Part shown: positions 34,051-47,143 of the stretch, piece after piece
Position numbering within the stretch: the stretch's first letter is position 1
Layout of the letters: each line of letters starts with the position of its first letter
Program-made: the position numbers and the translations under genes
The notes under the pieces: generated by a model
The model's input: only the letters and a program-made list of their open reading frames with translations
Told to the model about the DNA's origin: nothing
Databases searched by the model: none
Assembly: GCA_029844215.1 (NCBI GenBank)
Contig: CM056738.1
Location: 64,013,593-64,077,592 of the forward strand
Source: Przewalskia tangutica
Taxonomy: Eukaryota; Streptophyta; Magnoliopsida; Solanales; Solanaceae
DNA length: 64,000 nt
Direction: 5' to 3'

Positions 34051-36512
34051 TGTTATACCGTATTTCAGTATATGCGTAAGGGTGTACGTACAAAAGTTTA
34101 GCCTTAGTTAGGCATTATGGACGAAAAAGTTTGTGCACAACTCACTAAAAGAATCGTTTTTCGACGAAACGTTTTACTAAACTCGCGTAGGGTAAATTCC
34201 GGCTATGACATTTATTATTTTTGCGGATTTTTCCGAGAGACGAAACATTTTGGACCAACGGGAGGTTGACACTTGTCACCCTCATTGGACGGCAAACATG
34301 GGACAAGGTTGCACGTTTTTTGTGCCTTTGCACAAAGTCAAGGAGTTGGTAGGATATTTTTGTAGTAGATGGATAAGGACACTTGGGTGAATCTCCACCC
34401 TACACTTTCCTTGCACTTGGCATCATCTTGGCCATTGGTTGGCATTTCTTGACCTATAAATACCCCCCTTAAGATGAAGAGTTCTTCATCCACAAAACAA
34501 ACGTTCCAAGTCTAAAATCCCTCCCTCTCCCTTGTGAGCTTTTCGTCCAACACCTCCCCCTCCCCTTGTGAAGGCCTTGGCCGAAACACCCCCCCTCTAG
34601 CCTAGTAGTCCTAGCCGAAACCTACCCCCCCTCCCTTGGTAGAAATGTTGTCTTCCAAGTATAGTTACTATTCCTAAATACCCTAGCCCAAATCCCTTAG
34701 TACTTAGTTGAAGCTGTGAATAACTTCTAAGGGTTCTTGGAGCTATCGGAGCGTACAAATTAGGAGCTAAACCTTGCTCAGGAGCGACATTTAACTTGGA
34801 TAATTTTGGGCTTATCAAGGTAAATACTCTTGTCCTTCTATTATAATTGGATATTACATATAAGAATAGTATAGACTTGAGTATAAAATACTTAGAAGGA
34901 TATTCAGAATAGAATTGAACTGTTATCACAGTAGAAGGGTTTAAAAGAAGAATAATTGAACTATACTTACTTAGAATTTGTTTTCACTGAGACTTGAGTA
35001 GCTCGTGGGTAGGGAAGTGCTGCCCAATTTTCCATAAAATAGAGAACCCTCTACTTAGAATCGTATCTGAGAATAGTCTAGGCGTTGATAGACGTATTTG
35101 ACTATTATAAATTTGATTCTCTGTAGCGCGACATATTCGACTTGGCGGTGGATTTCGAGAAGGTATGTGATTCTTCCTATACTCTTGAGCATGATATTTT
35201 AAATATATATATAGTATAGAGCGTGCAGTGTTAATCGAATAATAATTACGGCAATGTCTTTTGACTTAAGCACGAATAATAATTACGACAATGTCTTCGA
35301 CTTAAGCTGAATAATAAAGATCTTGAAGCATTTCAAAAGAATCTGAATCATTTTTAACAGAAGAAAGCAGTTGGTTTTAAACAAAAGCTTAAGAGTTATA
35401 CTAGCTTTATGGGAAGTTAGGTATAACAACTTAAGAAAGATAAAAGAATCTGTTTACTTATTTGCTTATAAAAACCTTGTATTGATTTACGTAAGGTGTA
35501 GTAAGATTGGTTGATAAATAGACATATTATGATGCTACGTGTGTTAGTGTCTTGTGATGTTGTGAAAGGGGTCATTCTTGTTGTGCTTACGTTGCTAAGC
35601 GGTAAGTCGATTATCTTGTTATTATATCACCTACCCATTGACTTATTATACCGAGGGCTTGCCACCCGATGCGGTCTATACGGCCTATACGGATGCGTGA
35701 GACTATGCGAGTGCGGGAGTTCGTGATTGATCATTCGGGTGTTTTAGCGATCACGGGGATGCCTATGCGATGCTGTGTGACTATGCGGTCTATTGAGACT
35801 ATGCGGTGTGGGAGTCGGGAGGTGCAGGGGTTAGCTACCCCGTCGCGAGAATACCTCATGCGGGTGCATGTGTGACCTATGCGGATCGCGGAAGTCCGTG
35901 ATTAGGCACGCATAATGATACTATGGGCGATTGGCCTTGCTTCGATCATTCGCGGCCTAGAAAAGACACATTACTGATTTACCTATTATTGTTCTTGTTT
36001 GTGATGTGCACTATGTGCAATTGAACCGATTGTATTTGCAAATGGTTTTAAATCGTGGTTTCATTTAAGTACTTTACGATTTCACATACTTGGTACTGTT
36101 ATCTTGACCTCCCCGGCTGCGTTCATGCCGAGTAAGGGCAGCGGTGCTAGATCCACATCCTTAGGATCTCTTTGCTTTGGTGTCGTGAGCTCTATCTTCT
36201 AGGAGGCTCGACTTTTGGGTATGATCTCCCTGTTGTTGTATATAGTTTTGTACATTCAGGGTATGGCGGGGCCCTGTCCCGCCATAGTTGTTATCTTCTT
36301 AGAGGTCTGTAGTCCTATTGTACAGTTGGGATGTAACTGAAAAACTATGTTTATATATATATGCCGAAAGGCGACATTTTCTCACATAAAACTGTGTCTC
36401 ATTTTACAAATGTTTCATGTCTTGTTTTTATATTCTGCTGATTACTCTGATGTATGACTACTTGGGTGCCCGGGTAAGGCACCAGTCACGGGCCCCGGAA
36501 CGGGTCGTGACA
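34051..36512 (+). repeat. Element A 3' LTR
   Basis: 2,462 bp, TGTTATACC...TCGTGACA. TATA box at 34455-34461, then a CCGAAAC-containing C-rich leader (34540-34640). Donor-like AAG/GTAAAT has its intron side from 34820, and AAG/GTATGTG from 35163. A twofold repeat with ACGGCAATGTCTTTTGACTT is at about 35237-35310. The conserved hairpins are at about 36117-36131 and 36262-36286. It lies inside an LTR of element E; right flank TGGGC. Confidence 0.92.
34455..34461 (+). promoter_or_regulatory. TATA box, A 3' LTR
   Basis: TATAAAT followed by ACCCCCC and then GAAGAGTTCTTCATCCA, the context conserved in the other LTRs. Confidence 0.68.
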
Positions 36513-37182
36513 TGGGCACCCTTACAGGTAAACATCATAGATAATCAACAGAACATTCATGAAACTTATGAAATAAAACAACAGAAATAAAATCAACAGG
36601 TTAGCCGATAAGGTTACCTCCCTGGACATATAAATACATAACCGAAGCAGTTGCCTCCTTTCCTTTACAAACTGACCCACAATATGTGACTACAGACCCC
36701 TAAGATTTTTGGACCATTATTATGACGGGAAAAGGCCCCGCCGTACCCCTGAATATACCTAGCCATAATGACAAGCTCCGGAACATTGGAGCCATCTCAA
36801 AATGCTAAACCAGGATCCTAAGCTCGCGGATCCACAACTGTGCACCTAAACCTGCGGATATGAACGCAGCCCCCCGAAGGGGGTCAGTACAACAGGTACC
36901 GAATATGGAACGGAAATAAGGTACAATAAACAAATCATAACTGTACAAAAGAATGACAGGGGCAAGTATAAAAAGGGTAAATACCAGATCCTACCGTGTC
37001 ATTACCATCTGGTGAACTTAATCGTACCTTATTATCTTTTCCCATTTTTAAATAAGAGTTATTGTCAAATTCTTAAGTACATACTTAAGAAAAATCATCA
37101 AGTTCATAAACATATAACTTACGTATCTTGCATAACCTAATCCGCCCCTTTATGGAGGGCGCCTATCTTCTTAGGCCTAATG

Positions 37183-37392
37183 CGGGACGCGATAAAGTCA
37201 CATAAGTCGCCCATAAAGGTATCTTGCCCGACCCAACTGGGACGCGATAAGTCACATAAGTCGCCCGTAAAGTATAACGCCCATTGAACTGGGACGCGAT
37301 AAATTCACATAAGTCTGCCCATAAAGGTATACTGCCCGGCCCAATCTGGGACGCGATAAATTCACATAAGTCTGCCCATAAAGGTATACTGC
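37183..37392 (-). repeat. ~55-bp tandem array in E LTR
   Basis: Four units with GGGACGCGATAAATTCACAT and GCCCATAAAGGTAT, of 51-57 bp each. Confidence 0.85.
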
Positions 37393-37656
37393 ATAAAATA
37401 GGAAGCTTATGATCAACTTAGGGTCACCTGCCCATAGTATCATTTAGCAATCCTACTCCTGGGACTATTTCACCCGCAAGGGCCGTATGTACCCGCATGA
37501 GGTAACTTCCTCGCATAGACTGTATCCGCACGCATATGTCGTGTGGACCCGCATGAGGTATTTCTCGCATAGGACTATTTCACCCGCTTAGGCCCTACGG
37601 GCCCGCAATGAGCAAATACGCCATGCTCGCATCATGGGTAGCAAATCCATGGAGAG

Positions 37657-37824
37657 GTATAATGTCTTGGGGGTTTACCCCGCAATTATACTCAGAATGT
37701 ATAACGTCTTGGGGGTTTACCCCACATTTATACTCATGAGATTTATAACGTCTTGGGGGTTTACCCCGCATTTATACTCAGGAGATGTATAACGTCTTGG
37801 GGGTTTACCCCGCATTTATACTCA
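37657..37824 (-). repeat. ~43-bp tandem array in E LTR
   Basis: Four units with TATAACGTCTTGGGGGTTTA and CCCCGCATTTATACTCA. GGGGGTTTACCCC within each unit is itself a small inverted repeat. Confidence 0.88.
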
Positions 37825-37845
37825 TAACACTAGCACCAAAGGCTA

Positions 37846-37922
37846 TCATATATAACATAAGCGCTACCGGCTTATCATACATAACATAAGCACTACCGGC
37901 TTATCATACATAACATAAGCAA
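37846..37922 (-). repeat. ~28-bp triplication in E LTR
   Basis: Three units of CATAACATAAGC with CTACCGGCTTAT. Confidence 0.82.
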
Positions 37923-39110
37923 GTTAAGAAATTCCCTAACTTCTTATTAACCTTATTTATAAGCACCCCCATTTTAGTTTACTTAAGGCACTAACATGAC
38001 GTTATAAAATCCGGTAATTAATCCCAAAGTACTACGTACTTCTATTCTTTTAAAATGACTCTTTTTCATATAAAACTTCCAAGATACTAATAACCGTAGT
38101 ATCAAGTCATATCTACTTTTCAAGACAAGTCACAATACCTTTTAGAAATACATTTATAGGCTTCTAAATCAAGTGACTTCTTTCCTTAAAACCTTAAGAA
38201 ATTGGTACCTTTAAAACAATTTGCTCTTCTTTATTTCAAGTCATTTATTTGCTTACATTACTGGAGAAAACCATTCTTTTAATCTTCCATAAAGTTGTTA
38301 TAACCAACTTCCCATAAAGTCGTTATAACTCTTTATGTCTTAGACAAATTCATTCCTTTTATAACCAAGAGACTTATACTTTCAAATCAAATTACGTAGC
38401 TTTCAAAATACTTCAAGTCTCTTAACTTTTAAGAAAACAAGTTTCTTAGCTTAGAATATCAAGTCTCATAACTTGAAAAAAATAAAGTCTCTTAACCTTT
38501 TAAGAATTCGTAGTTCATAGTCTTAACACTTCATAACGTAAACTCTTTAAGTTAAGTAGCATATGTCTTATGTGTGTGAGTAGGTTATACTTGTTTATAA
38601 CGATCTTATTAAAGCATCCATGATCTATAAAATGTAATACAATTTTGTCTTATCTTAGCTTCTATGCAGATGGAGAATTCTACTCATTTTAATTTAATTG
38701 ATTGTCGATACATTTTCCTTTATTAACGCTGCAATGGCTTGTTCGATACTTATTCTCATTCGTGCCGTAAATTAGCCAAGTCAACTTGGCTCCAAATACC
38801 TCCAAACGACTCTTACCAACATCACCCATAAGACTTGGTAAGAACTTAGGATAACATAGACATAACCCTTGCATAGAGTAAATCAATATACATACCTCTT
38901 AACTTTTAAGAGTATAAGGAAACATGAAATAATATCACATGTATATTCCATACATAGAATCATGCCAAAATAAGGAAGAGGTTCACATACCTCGCGACAA
39001 TTATCGACAAGTAGCAAAATACTCCAAAGTACTTCAACCTTAATAGCTATTCCACCCTTCAAGTAGAATACGCTATACTTAGTACTTCAACCTATAATGG
39101 CCATAATACG

Positions 39111-40611
39111 TGTTACACCCGATATTTACAGGACATGTTTTAAGAACGTACGTAAGAACTCGCAAGTGTTGAGAATTTAGACTTGTAAAAATTTATCGGA
39201 ATTATGAAATTGTCGGAAAACGAATATCGTGACGAATGGGAGGGCGACACGTGTCACCCCCCTTAGTGATGCCTTGGACGAAATTGAACATGGACAAAAG
39301 GGTCATTTGACCCTTGGTAGGAAGACAAAGTCTTGCAAGTGTGAGCTTGAGAAAGTTGACTAAGTCAAAGGTCCCACAAGTCTTGATATTTGCTAAGACC
39401 TTATCCTAGCCACCTAAATGTTTGCATCTTGACCCTCCTTTGTGCTTTATAACACTACTAGTAGCAAGACTAAGTTCCATACTTAGAAAATATTTCAAGA
39501 AAATCAAGAACACATAGTGGTAGCTCTCGGGTTCTCTCTTTTCCAAAAGGAAATTTTTTTATTTCTTGTCCAATAAGCTCCACACTTTAAACCAAGGTTC
39601 ATGAGGGTATTGTGAGTGTATCTCAATAGAAAAATCTCGGAAAAAGATAGTTTTCGGGTTAGTCGCAAAGCGAAAACCTAGTTGTCTTTCTAGGTTTTGA
39701 TTGGAAGTTTGAAGGAAAGTTGTTGGTATGGTTCTAAGGGTCTCAAGTAGCGGATTGAAGTGCCTTGAAGAGTCTCTAAGTTGCTAAGGAGCGACTTCGG
39801 ATTTGAAGATAGGATTAAGATTCGTTGAGGTATAATCTTGTTCTTTGAAAGTGTTACAAGATATTTATATTGTTGTTAGCTTTACTTGTTGCTAGCATGA
39901 AGTATATGTGTTGAAGTTTATAAGGATTATGGATTGATTGTAGCCTTGAAAATCTGAAATGTAATGTAAGCCATGTTAAGTTGGATTACAATTTAGTCGT
40001 TATTAGAATCGTCGCATGTTGTTGACTTGAAGATTATAGTAGTTATAGTCGATTGCGACTTGATATCATGTATTGCTAACAACTTGGATTGAAATGGAAA
40101 TTGGATAAGAATTGATATTGTTGAAAACAATGTGGCCGAATTTGGACATGTAGTTTGTATTAGTTTGATATCTTTTGTGGGGCGGAATTTTACACGTCTA
40201 GTAGGCGTGTAATCCCCTATTGATAATTGCATTGTTTCGGCCTTGAAAAAGGTGGCAAAGTAAGTAAAAACAAAGGAGGTGTTGTCCGATTTTCCGTAGA
40301 ATTTAGTGACTTAGCACTTAGAATATTCTACGTTTGAAGTAAGAGGTTAATGGACGTATTGTGACCATCATAGGTTGAAGTACTTAGTATAGCATATCCT
40401 ACTTGAAGAATGGAATGGCTCAAGGTTGAAGTACTTTGGAGCATTTTGCTACTTGTCGACAATCGTCGCGAGGTATGTGAACCTCTACCTTCCTTTGGCA
40501 TGATTCTATGTATGGAATATACCTGTGGTATCATTTCATGTTTCCTTCTACTCTTAGAAGTTAAGAGGTAGTTGTGTGACTTACTCTATGTAGAACTTTT
40601 CCTATCCTTTG
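39111..40611 (+). repeat. Element F LTR, 5' part
   Basis: It starts TGTTACACCCGATATTTACA at 39111 inside E's LTR (left flank ATACG). Its later part (about 40330-40590) is the reverse complement of E at about 38885-39110, so E and F are related LTRs facing each other. Donor-like GAG/GTATAA has its intron side from 39830. G cuts it at 40611. The rest of F is not in the window. Confidence 0.78.
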
Positions 40612-43600
40612 TGTTATACCCAGTATTTCCAGAGTATGTACGTAAGGACGTACGTAGAAAATTTGAACTTTAAATAGGCTTGGACGTTTTCCCTTTTGTG
40701 CACAACACCCGGTTAGAGTCGTTTTTCGACGAAACGTTTTCACAGCTTTCGTAGGGAAAATTCCGGCTATGTCATTTCTAATTTTTGCGGATTTTTCCGA
40801 GAGACGAAACGTGTTGGACCAACAAGAGGGCGCCACTTGGCACCCTCTCATTGGTGGCGGGAAAGTGGACGACTTGGGTGGGTTTTGTCAAGTAGTTGGT
40901 AGGATATTTTTATGGTAGATGGATAAGGTGCACTTGGCATGATCTTGACCCTACACTTGCTATGCACTTGGCATAATCTTGGCCATTGGTTGGCCTTGGC
41001 TTGACCTATAAATACCCCCTAAGTTTGAAGACTTCTTCATCCATTCTACAAATCTCTAAGTGTTAAAATCCTCCCCCTCTCTTAGTAGTGTTCTCGTCCA
41101 ACACCATCCCCCTCCCCCTTGGCCGAGAGCCCTCCCCCCCCTCTTTGTGGTGCTAGCCGTGGGGTACCCCCCCTAGCCTAGTTGTTTTCGTATAATACCC
41201 CCCTTTGTGGTGTAGAAATACTCTCCAAATATTGTTATAATGCCCAAATTACCTTAGCCGTATACCTTGTAGTATTCTAAGGTTATACCTATACGAAAAG
41301 CCCAGAAATACTATTATACTTCCCGTCGACCACAAACCGAAACCCTAAGGAAAATCTCCATAGTTAGTTGGAGTGTTATGTAGAAGTTGGTTAGAACTTC
41401 TAAGGGTGGTTTAGAGCGGGTTGGAGCGCTCGGAGTTGGAGCTAAACGTTGCCCAGGATCGACATTTATACTTGGATAATTATGGGCTTATCGAGGTAAT
41501 TATCTTTTCCCCCTATTATATTTGGATATTACATGTTGTAGGAATATATAGTTGAAGTATACTATATATATAACTGAACATAGCTTGTGGCAATGTCTTT
41601 GGACTTAAGCCTGAATTAAAGAAGAGAACTAAACTGTAATTACGTAGGGTGTATTCTGATGAGACTTGTGTAGTTGTGGGTAGGAAGAGTGCCCAATTTC
41701 CGTAGGATCTTGTATCTAGATTTATTCTACCGAGTAGTCTAGACTTTGATAGACTTGTATAACTGTATAGGTTGAATGTTACGTGAGTAGCATGTGCTAC
41801 TTGAGAAAGGTGGACCAGTGGCGGGTTATAGCCGTGGAGCGATTTGCTAATAGTCGATAATCGTCGCGAGGTATGTGAACCTCTTCCTATTTCTTCTAGC
41901 ATGATATGTGTATAACTATGTAGTACGGTAGACGTACGTGTGTTAATTGAACGTAGTTGTATGGCAATGTCTTTTGACTTAAGCCCGAATGATAATAATC
42001 TTGAAGTAGTTCAAGAGAATTAGAAGCTGCTTTTAAAAGAAGAGTAATACTTGGTTTTAAAATCTTAAGAGTTATACTAGCTTTATGGGAAGTTAGGTAT
42101 AATGGCTTAAGAGAGATAAAACGAATGATTTATTTATTTTAGAAGTTAAGAGACTTGATCTTGTAAGATAAGAGACTTAACTTAAATGAATTATATAAAT
42201 TTTGTGTGAAACCTCATTCGTGAGTAATGAGTACTTGGTTTTTAAAAGGGATAATGTTTTACTGATTTCGGAAATCAGAAATGTGTATCGACAAACCACT
42301 GCAGCGTTAATAAAGGAAAATGTATTGAATAATTAAGTATTAATAAAACCAGTAGAAACTTCCATCTGCATAGAAGCTAAGATGAGACAAAATGATATTT
42401 CCTAGATCATGGCTGCTGTAATAAGATTGTTATAAACAAGAATATCCTACTCACACATAAGGCTTATGTTTCTTAGATGGTTTAAAAGAGAATTATATTC
42501 TTAAATAAATAAGACTATGAACGACGAAACCTTTCTAAAATAAGAAACGTGAACATTTGAAATTAGGCAAACTTGAACGTTTGGAAAATAATGTTGTTAC
42601 TTGATTTTACAAAGGTAAGTGTTTTGGTTTACTAAAAAAAAGACAGTCACTCTATTTTATACTACGGGTATTGCGTGACTTATGGGAAAGAAGCGGATCT
42701 TTTAAAGATTTAATGTGTGAAGTACTTTGGGGATAGATACCCAAACTTGTTAGTAGAAAGTACCTTGTGTGAATAACCTGATTGTATTGGTTTGTGATAG
42801 TCTTGTAATACTTTCTTGTTGATTTGATAAGTAAACATGTTAGGATGCTACGTGTGTTAGTATCTTGTGGTTGTTATGTAAGGGGAGTCATTCTTGTTGT
42901 GCTTACGTTGCTAAACGGTAAGTCCATTGTACTATTATTATATCACCTACCCCCTTGACTTATTATACCGAGGGCTTGCCACCCTTGATGCGGGTTTATA
43001 CGGCCTATGCAGTCCTTGTGACTACGCGAGTCGCGGTAGCTCGAGATTGATCATTCGGGTGTTTAGCCCGACGCGGGGATTCCTATGCGGTCTGTTGAGA
43101 CTATGCGGTCTTTAAGACTATGCAGGTTACGGAGCCTAGGCGGATACCGGGGTTAAGCCCTCGATGCGGGGTATACCTCAGGCGGTCTAGGACCATGATT
43201 CGAGGAATACCTCATGCGGGTCCGTGTGTGACCTATGCGGAGCTGCGAGAGTTCCAGGGATAGACGCGCACATTGATATTGCGGGCGAGTGGCCAGCTTC
43301 GATCATGTGGTGCGGTCTAGAAAGACCTCGGGATACAGTTTGTGGTATTTTTGGTACTGTGGGTCTTAGTAGTCGGCTATGCCTTCGTACTTGCCCGTAC
43401 GGTTTTATTGTGATAACTTTGAGGGCGTGAGTCACGACTTGACATATCGCTTATTTATTGTGAATCGTAGTTTGGTTATCATACATGTCTCTGCTTTATA
43501 TAGACTACTATGGTTTCATTTACGATTTATTTTCGATTTCACATACTTGGTACTGTTATCGACCTCGCCCGAAGTGCGTTCATCTGCAGTAAAGGTACAC

Positions 43601-43675
43601 CAGTCATTGATCCTCGCTCTTAGGGTCACAGTTCAGCGTTTGGGAAAGCTCCGTTTCTCCGGAGGCTTATCTTGG
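40612..43675 (+). repeat. Element G LTR, 5' part
   Basis: It starts TGTTATACCCAGTATTTCCA; left flank CTTTG. TATA box at 41007-41013, donor-like GAG/GTAATT with intron side from 41496, second donor-like GAG/GTATGTG from 41871. It is similar to J's LTR over most of its length. Element H interrupts it about 0.3 kb before the expected end. No G interior is visible. Confidence 0.85.
41007..41013 (+). promoter_or_regulatory. TATA box, G LTR
   Basis: TATAAAT followed by ACCCCCT and a GAAGACTTCTTCATCCA block, as in J and D. Confidence 0.65.
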
Positions 43676-46600
43676 TGTCACGACCCGTTCCGGGGCCCGT
43701 GACCGGTGCCTTACCCCGGGCACCCAAGTAGACATACATCAGAGTAATCAGCGGAACATAAAGACAATACATGAAACCAGTGTAATAAGACAGTGAAATA
43801 AGAAGACAAAGCAACCAAAAGCGGTTACCTTCGGTATATATATAAATAGCAACTTTTTCAACATGAACAGTTTAATCCTTTTTACAAACCCGGCCAAGCG
43901 GTACTACGGACCTCTAAGAATGATACGACAACAATGGCGGGGCGGGCGCCAAACCTGAATGTAAACACTTACGGCGGTGGGACTATACCATCGATAAGCC
44001 TCGAGAAACGGAGCTTCCCAAGCTGGCGCGTGACCACGAGCTAGGATCAACGGCGGTGTACCTCAACTGCGGCATGAACGCAGCCGAAGGTCGATAACAG
44101 TGCAGAGTATGTGAACCGAAAATACATCAGTAAATGAAATCATAGCGATCATATAAAGCAGAGACATGTATGATAACCAAACTACGATTTACAACAGCGA
44201 TCATGTCAAGTTAGGGACTCACGCCTCAGTCATCACTCAAGTATAACAATGGGTCTCGGGCCCACAACATCAATCGTGCGTGGAATACCTTCCTCGCCGT
44301 GGCGATCATGATATAAAAGCACCAAGGAACACATGAACACGGGTCCCACGTGTCATAATAAAGCTATGCGGGGTAAGTGCGAAGGCATAGCCGACTACTA
44401 AAAACCCACGGTACCAACAAGGTCATGAATCGTATCATAAGATCTGTCTGGGCCGTCACATGATCAAAGGCGGCCACTTGCCCGCAGATATCGATATGCG
44501 CGTCTAACCACGGAACTCCGCGACTCGCGTAGGCCAATCTCATCGGCCGCATGAGGTATTCCCGCATCGAGGGTAGCTACTCCCGGCATCGTCACCGACT
44601 TCGATCCGCGTGGCCACGTGGACCGCATGCCCGTAAAGGACGACACTAACACGGAACTCTCGTAGCTCGCGATAGGCCGGGACTGCATGAGGTATTCTCG
44701 AATCATAGGTCCATCGACCCGCTGAGTCTACCCGCATCGGAGGCAGCTTAACCCGGAATCATCTCAAGAGATGAATGCCACAATACTATCATAACGACCG
44801 ATAGTTAATAAGCACAATCAAGGAACCCTTCACACAAACATCACAAGATACTAACACGTAGCGTCCCAACACGTTTACTTATCAACGCAATCAAGAAAGT
44901 ATTACAAGGCTATCACAAACCAATACAATCAAGTTGTTCACACAAGGTACCTTCTACTATATGATTAACAAAATCGGGTTTTATCCCCAAAGTACTTCAT
45001 ACATTAACTCTTTAAAAGATCGTTACTTTCTGATGTCACACAATACGTAGTATAAAATAGAGTGACTATCCTTTTAAAGTAAATCAATTACTTCTCTTTG
45101 TAAAATCAAGTAGCAACATTCTTTTCCAATGATCAAGTTTGCCTAATTTCCAATGTTCAAGTTTCTCATTTTAGAAAGGTTTCAGTAGTTCATAGTCTTA
45201 TTCATTTGAGAATATAATTCTCCTTAAAACTATCTCGAGAAACATAAGTCTTATATGTGAGTAGGATATTCTTGTTTATAACAATCTTATTACAATGACC
45301 ATGATCTAGGAAATATCATTTTGTCTCATCTTAGCTTATGCGGATGGAAGTTTCTCGGTTTTAATAATACTTAATTAGTCAAAACATTTCCTTTTATTAA
45401 CTGCGGTGGTTTGTCGATACATTACGATTTCCAAAATCAAGAAAACATTCTTAAGCCGTTATACCTAACTTCCCATAAAGCTAGTATAACTCTTAAGTTT
45501 TCAAAAACCAAGTATTACTTCTTCTTTCAAAATGATTCAAAAATCTTTTGAAATACTTCAAGTTCTTTATTAACACATAACAAGCCGCTTATAGTTCAAA
45601 TCAAGACCTTTTAAAAACCACATGTATTTTCTTACCAACATAAAGTCATTATAACCAACTTCCTATAAAGTCGTTATAACACTTTATGTTTTAAACCAAT
45701 CACATACATTTAGCACGTATGCGTCACCGTACTACATAGTTCACACATATCATGCTAGAAGAGATAGGAAGAGGTTCACATACCTCGCGACGATTATCGA
45801 CTAATAGCAAAACGCTCCAAGTACCTCAAACCGGCTACTCCCTAAGCCAAGTAGATCGCGCCACGCATAGTACTTCCACCTATAAGGCCACAGGCGCTTA
45901 TTAACATAAGGTCTCTTCGTAGAACATTCTACGTAAAATTGGCAAGACCTCCCCACATGGCGTAAATCTCTCTCTATCGTAGGCTACCAAGCCAACCGGG
46001 GTTATACATCTAACCCTACGGTACAATTCTACTCACGGTACTACTTCACAAGTCTCATGTGTCTGACCTAAGTAATTACAGTTCGGTAATCTTCTTTAAA
46101 TCTGTGCTTAAGTCGCAAGACATTCTGTAAGTATTATTCGAGCTTAAGTCAAAAGACATTGCCAATAACTACGTTGATTCTATATATAGTATACTTCAAC
46201 TATATATTCTAACAATATGTAATTTCCAATTACAATAGAGGACAAGATATTTACCTCAAAAAGCCCATAATTATCCAAGTAAAAAGTCGATCTGGGCAAT
46301 CGTTTAGCTCCAACTCCGGCGCTCAACCCGCTCCAAACTACCCTTAGAAGTTCTAACCAACTTCTACAAACTACTCCAACTAACCATGGAGATTTTCCTT
46401 AGGGTTTCGTTTAGAGGCTAAAGGACGTATAATAGTATTTTAGGGCTTTTCAGTATAGAGGTACTTTGGAAATACTACAAGGTATTTGGGCTAAAGTATT
46501 TGGGTATTATAACAATACTTGAAGAGTATTTCTCTACCAAGGGGTAGTATTTCGACTAGCACAACTAGGCTGGGGTTGCTCTCGGCCAAAAGGCCACTCA

Positions 46601-47143
46601 AAGGGGAGGGGAGTTGGGCGAGACAACTACTGAGGAGGAGTGTTTTGAGTCTAGGAATTTGCTCAAGTGTGGATGAAATAACTCATCAACTAAGGGGGTA
46701 TTTATAGGGCACTCAAAGGCCAAGATTGAGCCAAGTGGTAGGCAAGTGTAAGGTGAAGATTAAGCCATGTGTAGTGTGGGTCCCACTTGGTCATCCACTC
46801 ACAAAATATCTCACAAACATTGACCAAACATTTTAGGCACAAAAGATGAAAAAAGCGTGCAAGCCTGAAGCTTCCACCAAGGAAATTTCGTCAACCTTGG
46901 ACACCTAAGGGTGACACATGCCGCCTCGATTGGTCCAAAATGTTTCGTCTCTCGGAAAAATCCGTAAAAATAATAAATGACATAGCCGGAATTTTCCCTA
47001 CAAAAGCTGTGGAAACGTTTCGCCGGAAAATGACTCTTTTCGGCACTTGTGCACAAAAATAATTTCGGCCAAGCACTTTATCTCAAGTTCGAATTTTCTA
47101 CGTACGTCCATACGTACATACTCTGAAAATACGGGGTATAACA
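43676..47143 (-). repeat. Element H 3' LTR
   Basis: 3,468 bp from TGTCACGACCC at 43676 (left flank CTTGG) to GGTATAACA at 47143. It is similar in inverted orientation to the LTRs of G, I and J. Donor-like GAG/GTAAAT (minus strand, intron side from 46254), inverted TATA box at 46700-46706. CAG/CTG alteration is strong between about 43900 and 44800. Confidence 0.87.
46700..46706 (-). promoter_or_regulatory. TATA box, H 3' LTR
   Basis: TATAAAT on the minus strand in the same context as 6350-6356. Confidence 0.6.

Larger units (their letters stand above)
36513..39110 (-). repeat. Element E LTR, partial
   Basis: It begins with TGGGCACCC, which continues the inverted LTR edge sequence seen at 43715-43728, so about 40-50 bp of LTR edge lie left of A. 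It contains the hairpin CTGCGG...CGCAG near 36851-36869 and a TGACGGG stem at 36721-36744. It is cut by F at 39110. This is a distinct LTR family with its own repeat arrays. CAG and CTG sites are well preserved here, unlike in neighbouring elements. Confidence 0.8.

Noticed and set aside
37183..37922. Regular short repeats that could suggest a CRISPR array
   Set aside because: Units are directly adjacent with no unique spacers, no cas genes are near, and the context is a plant LTR.
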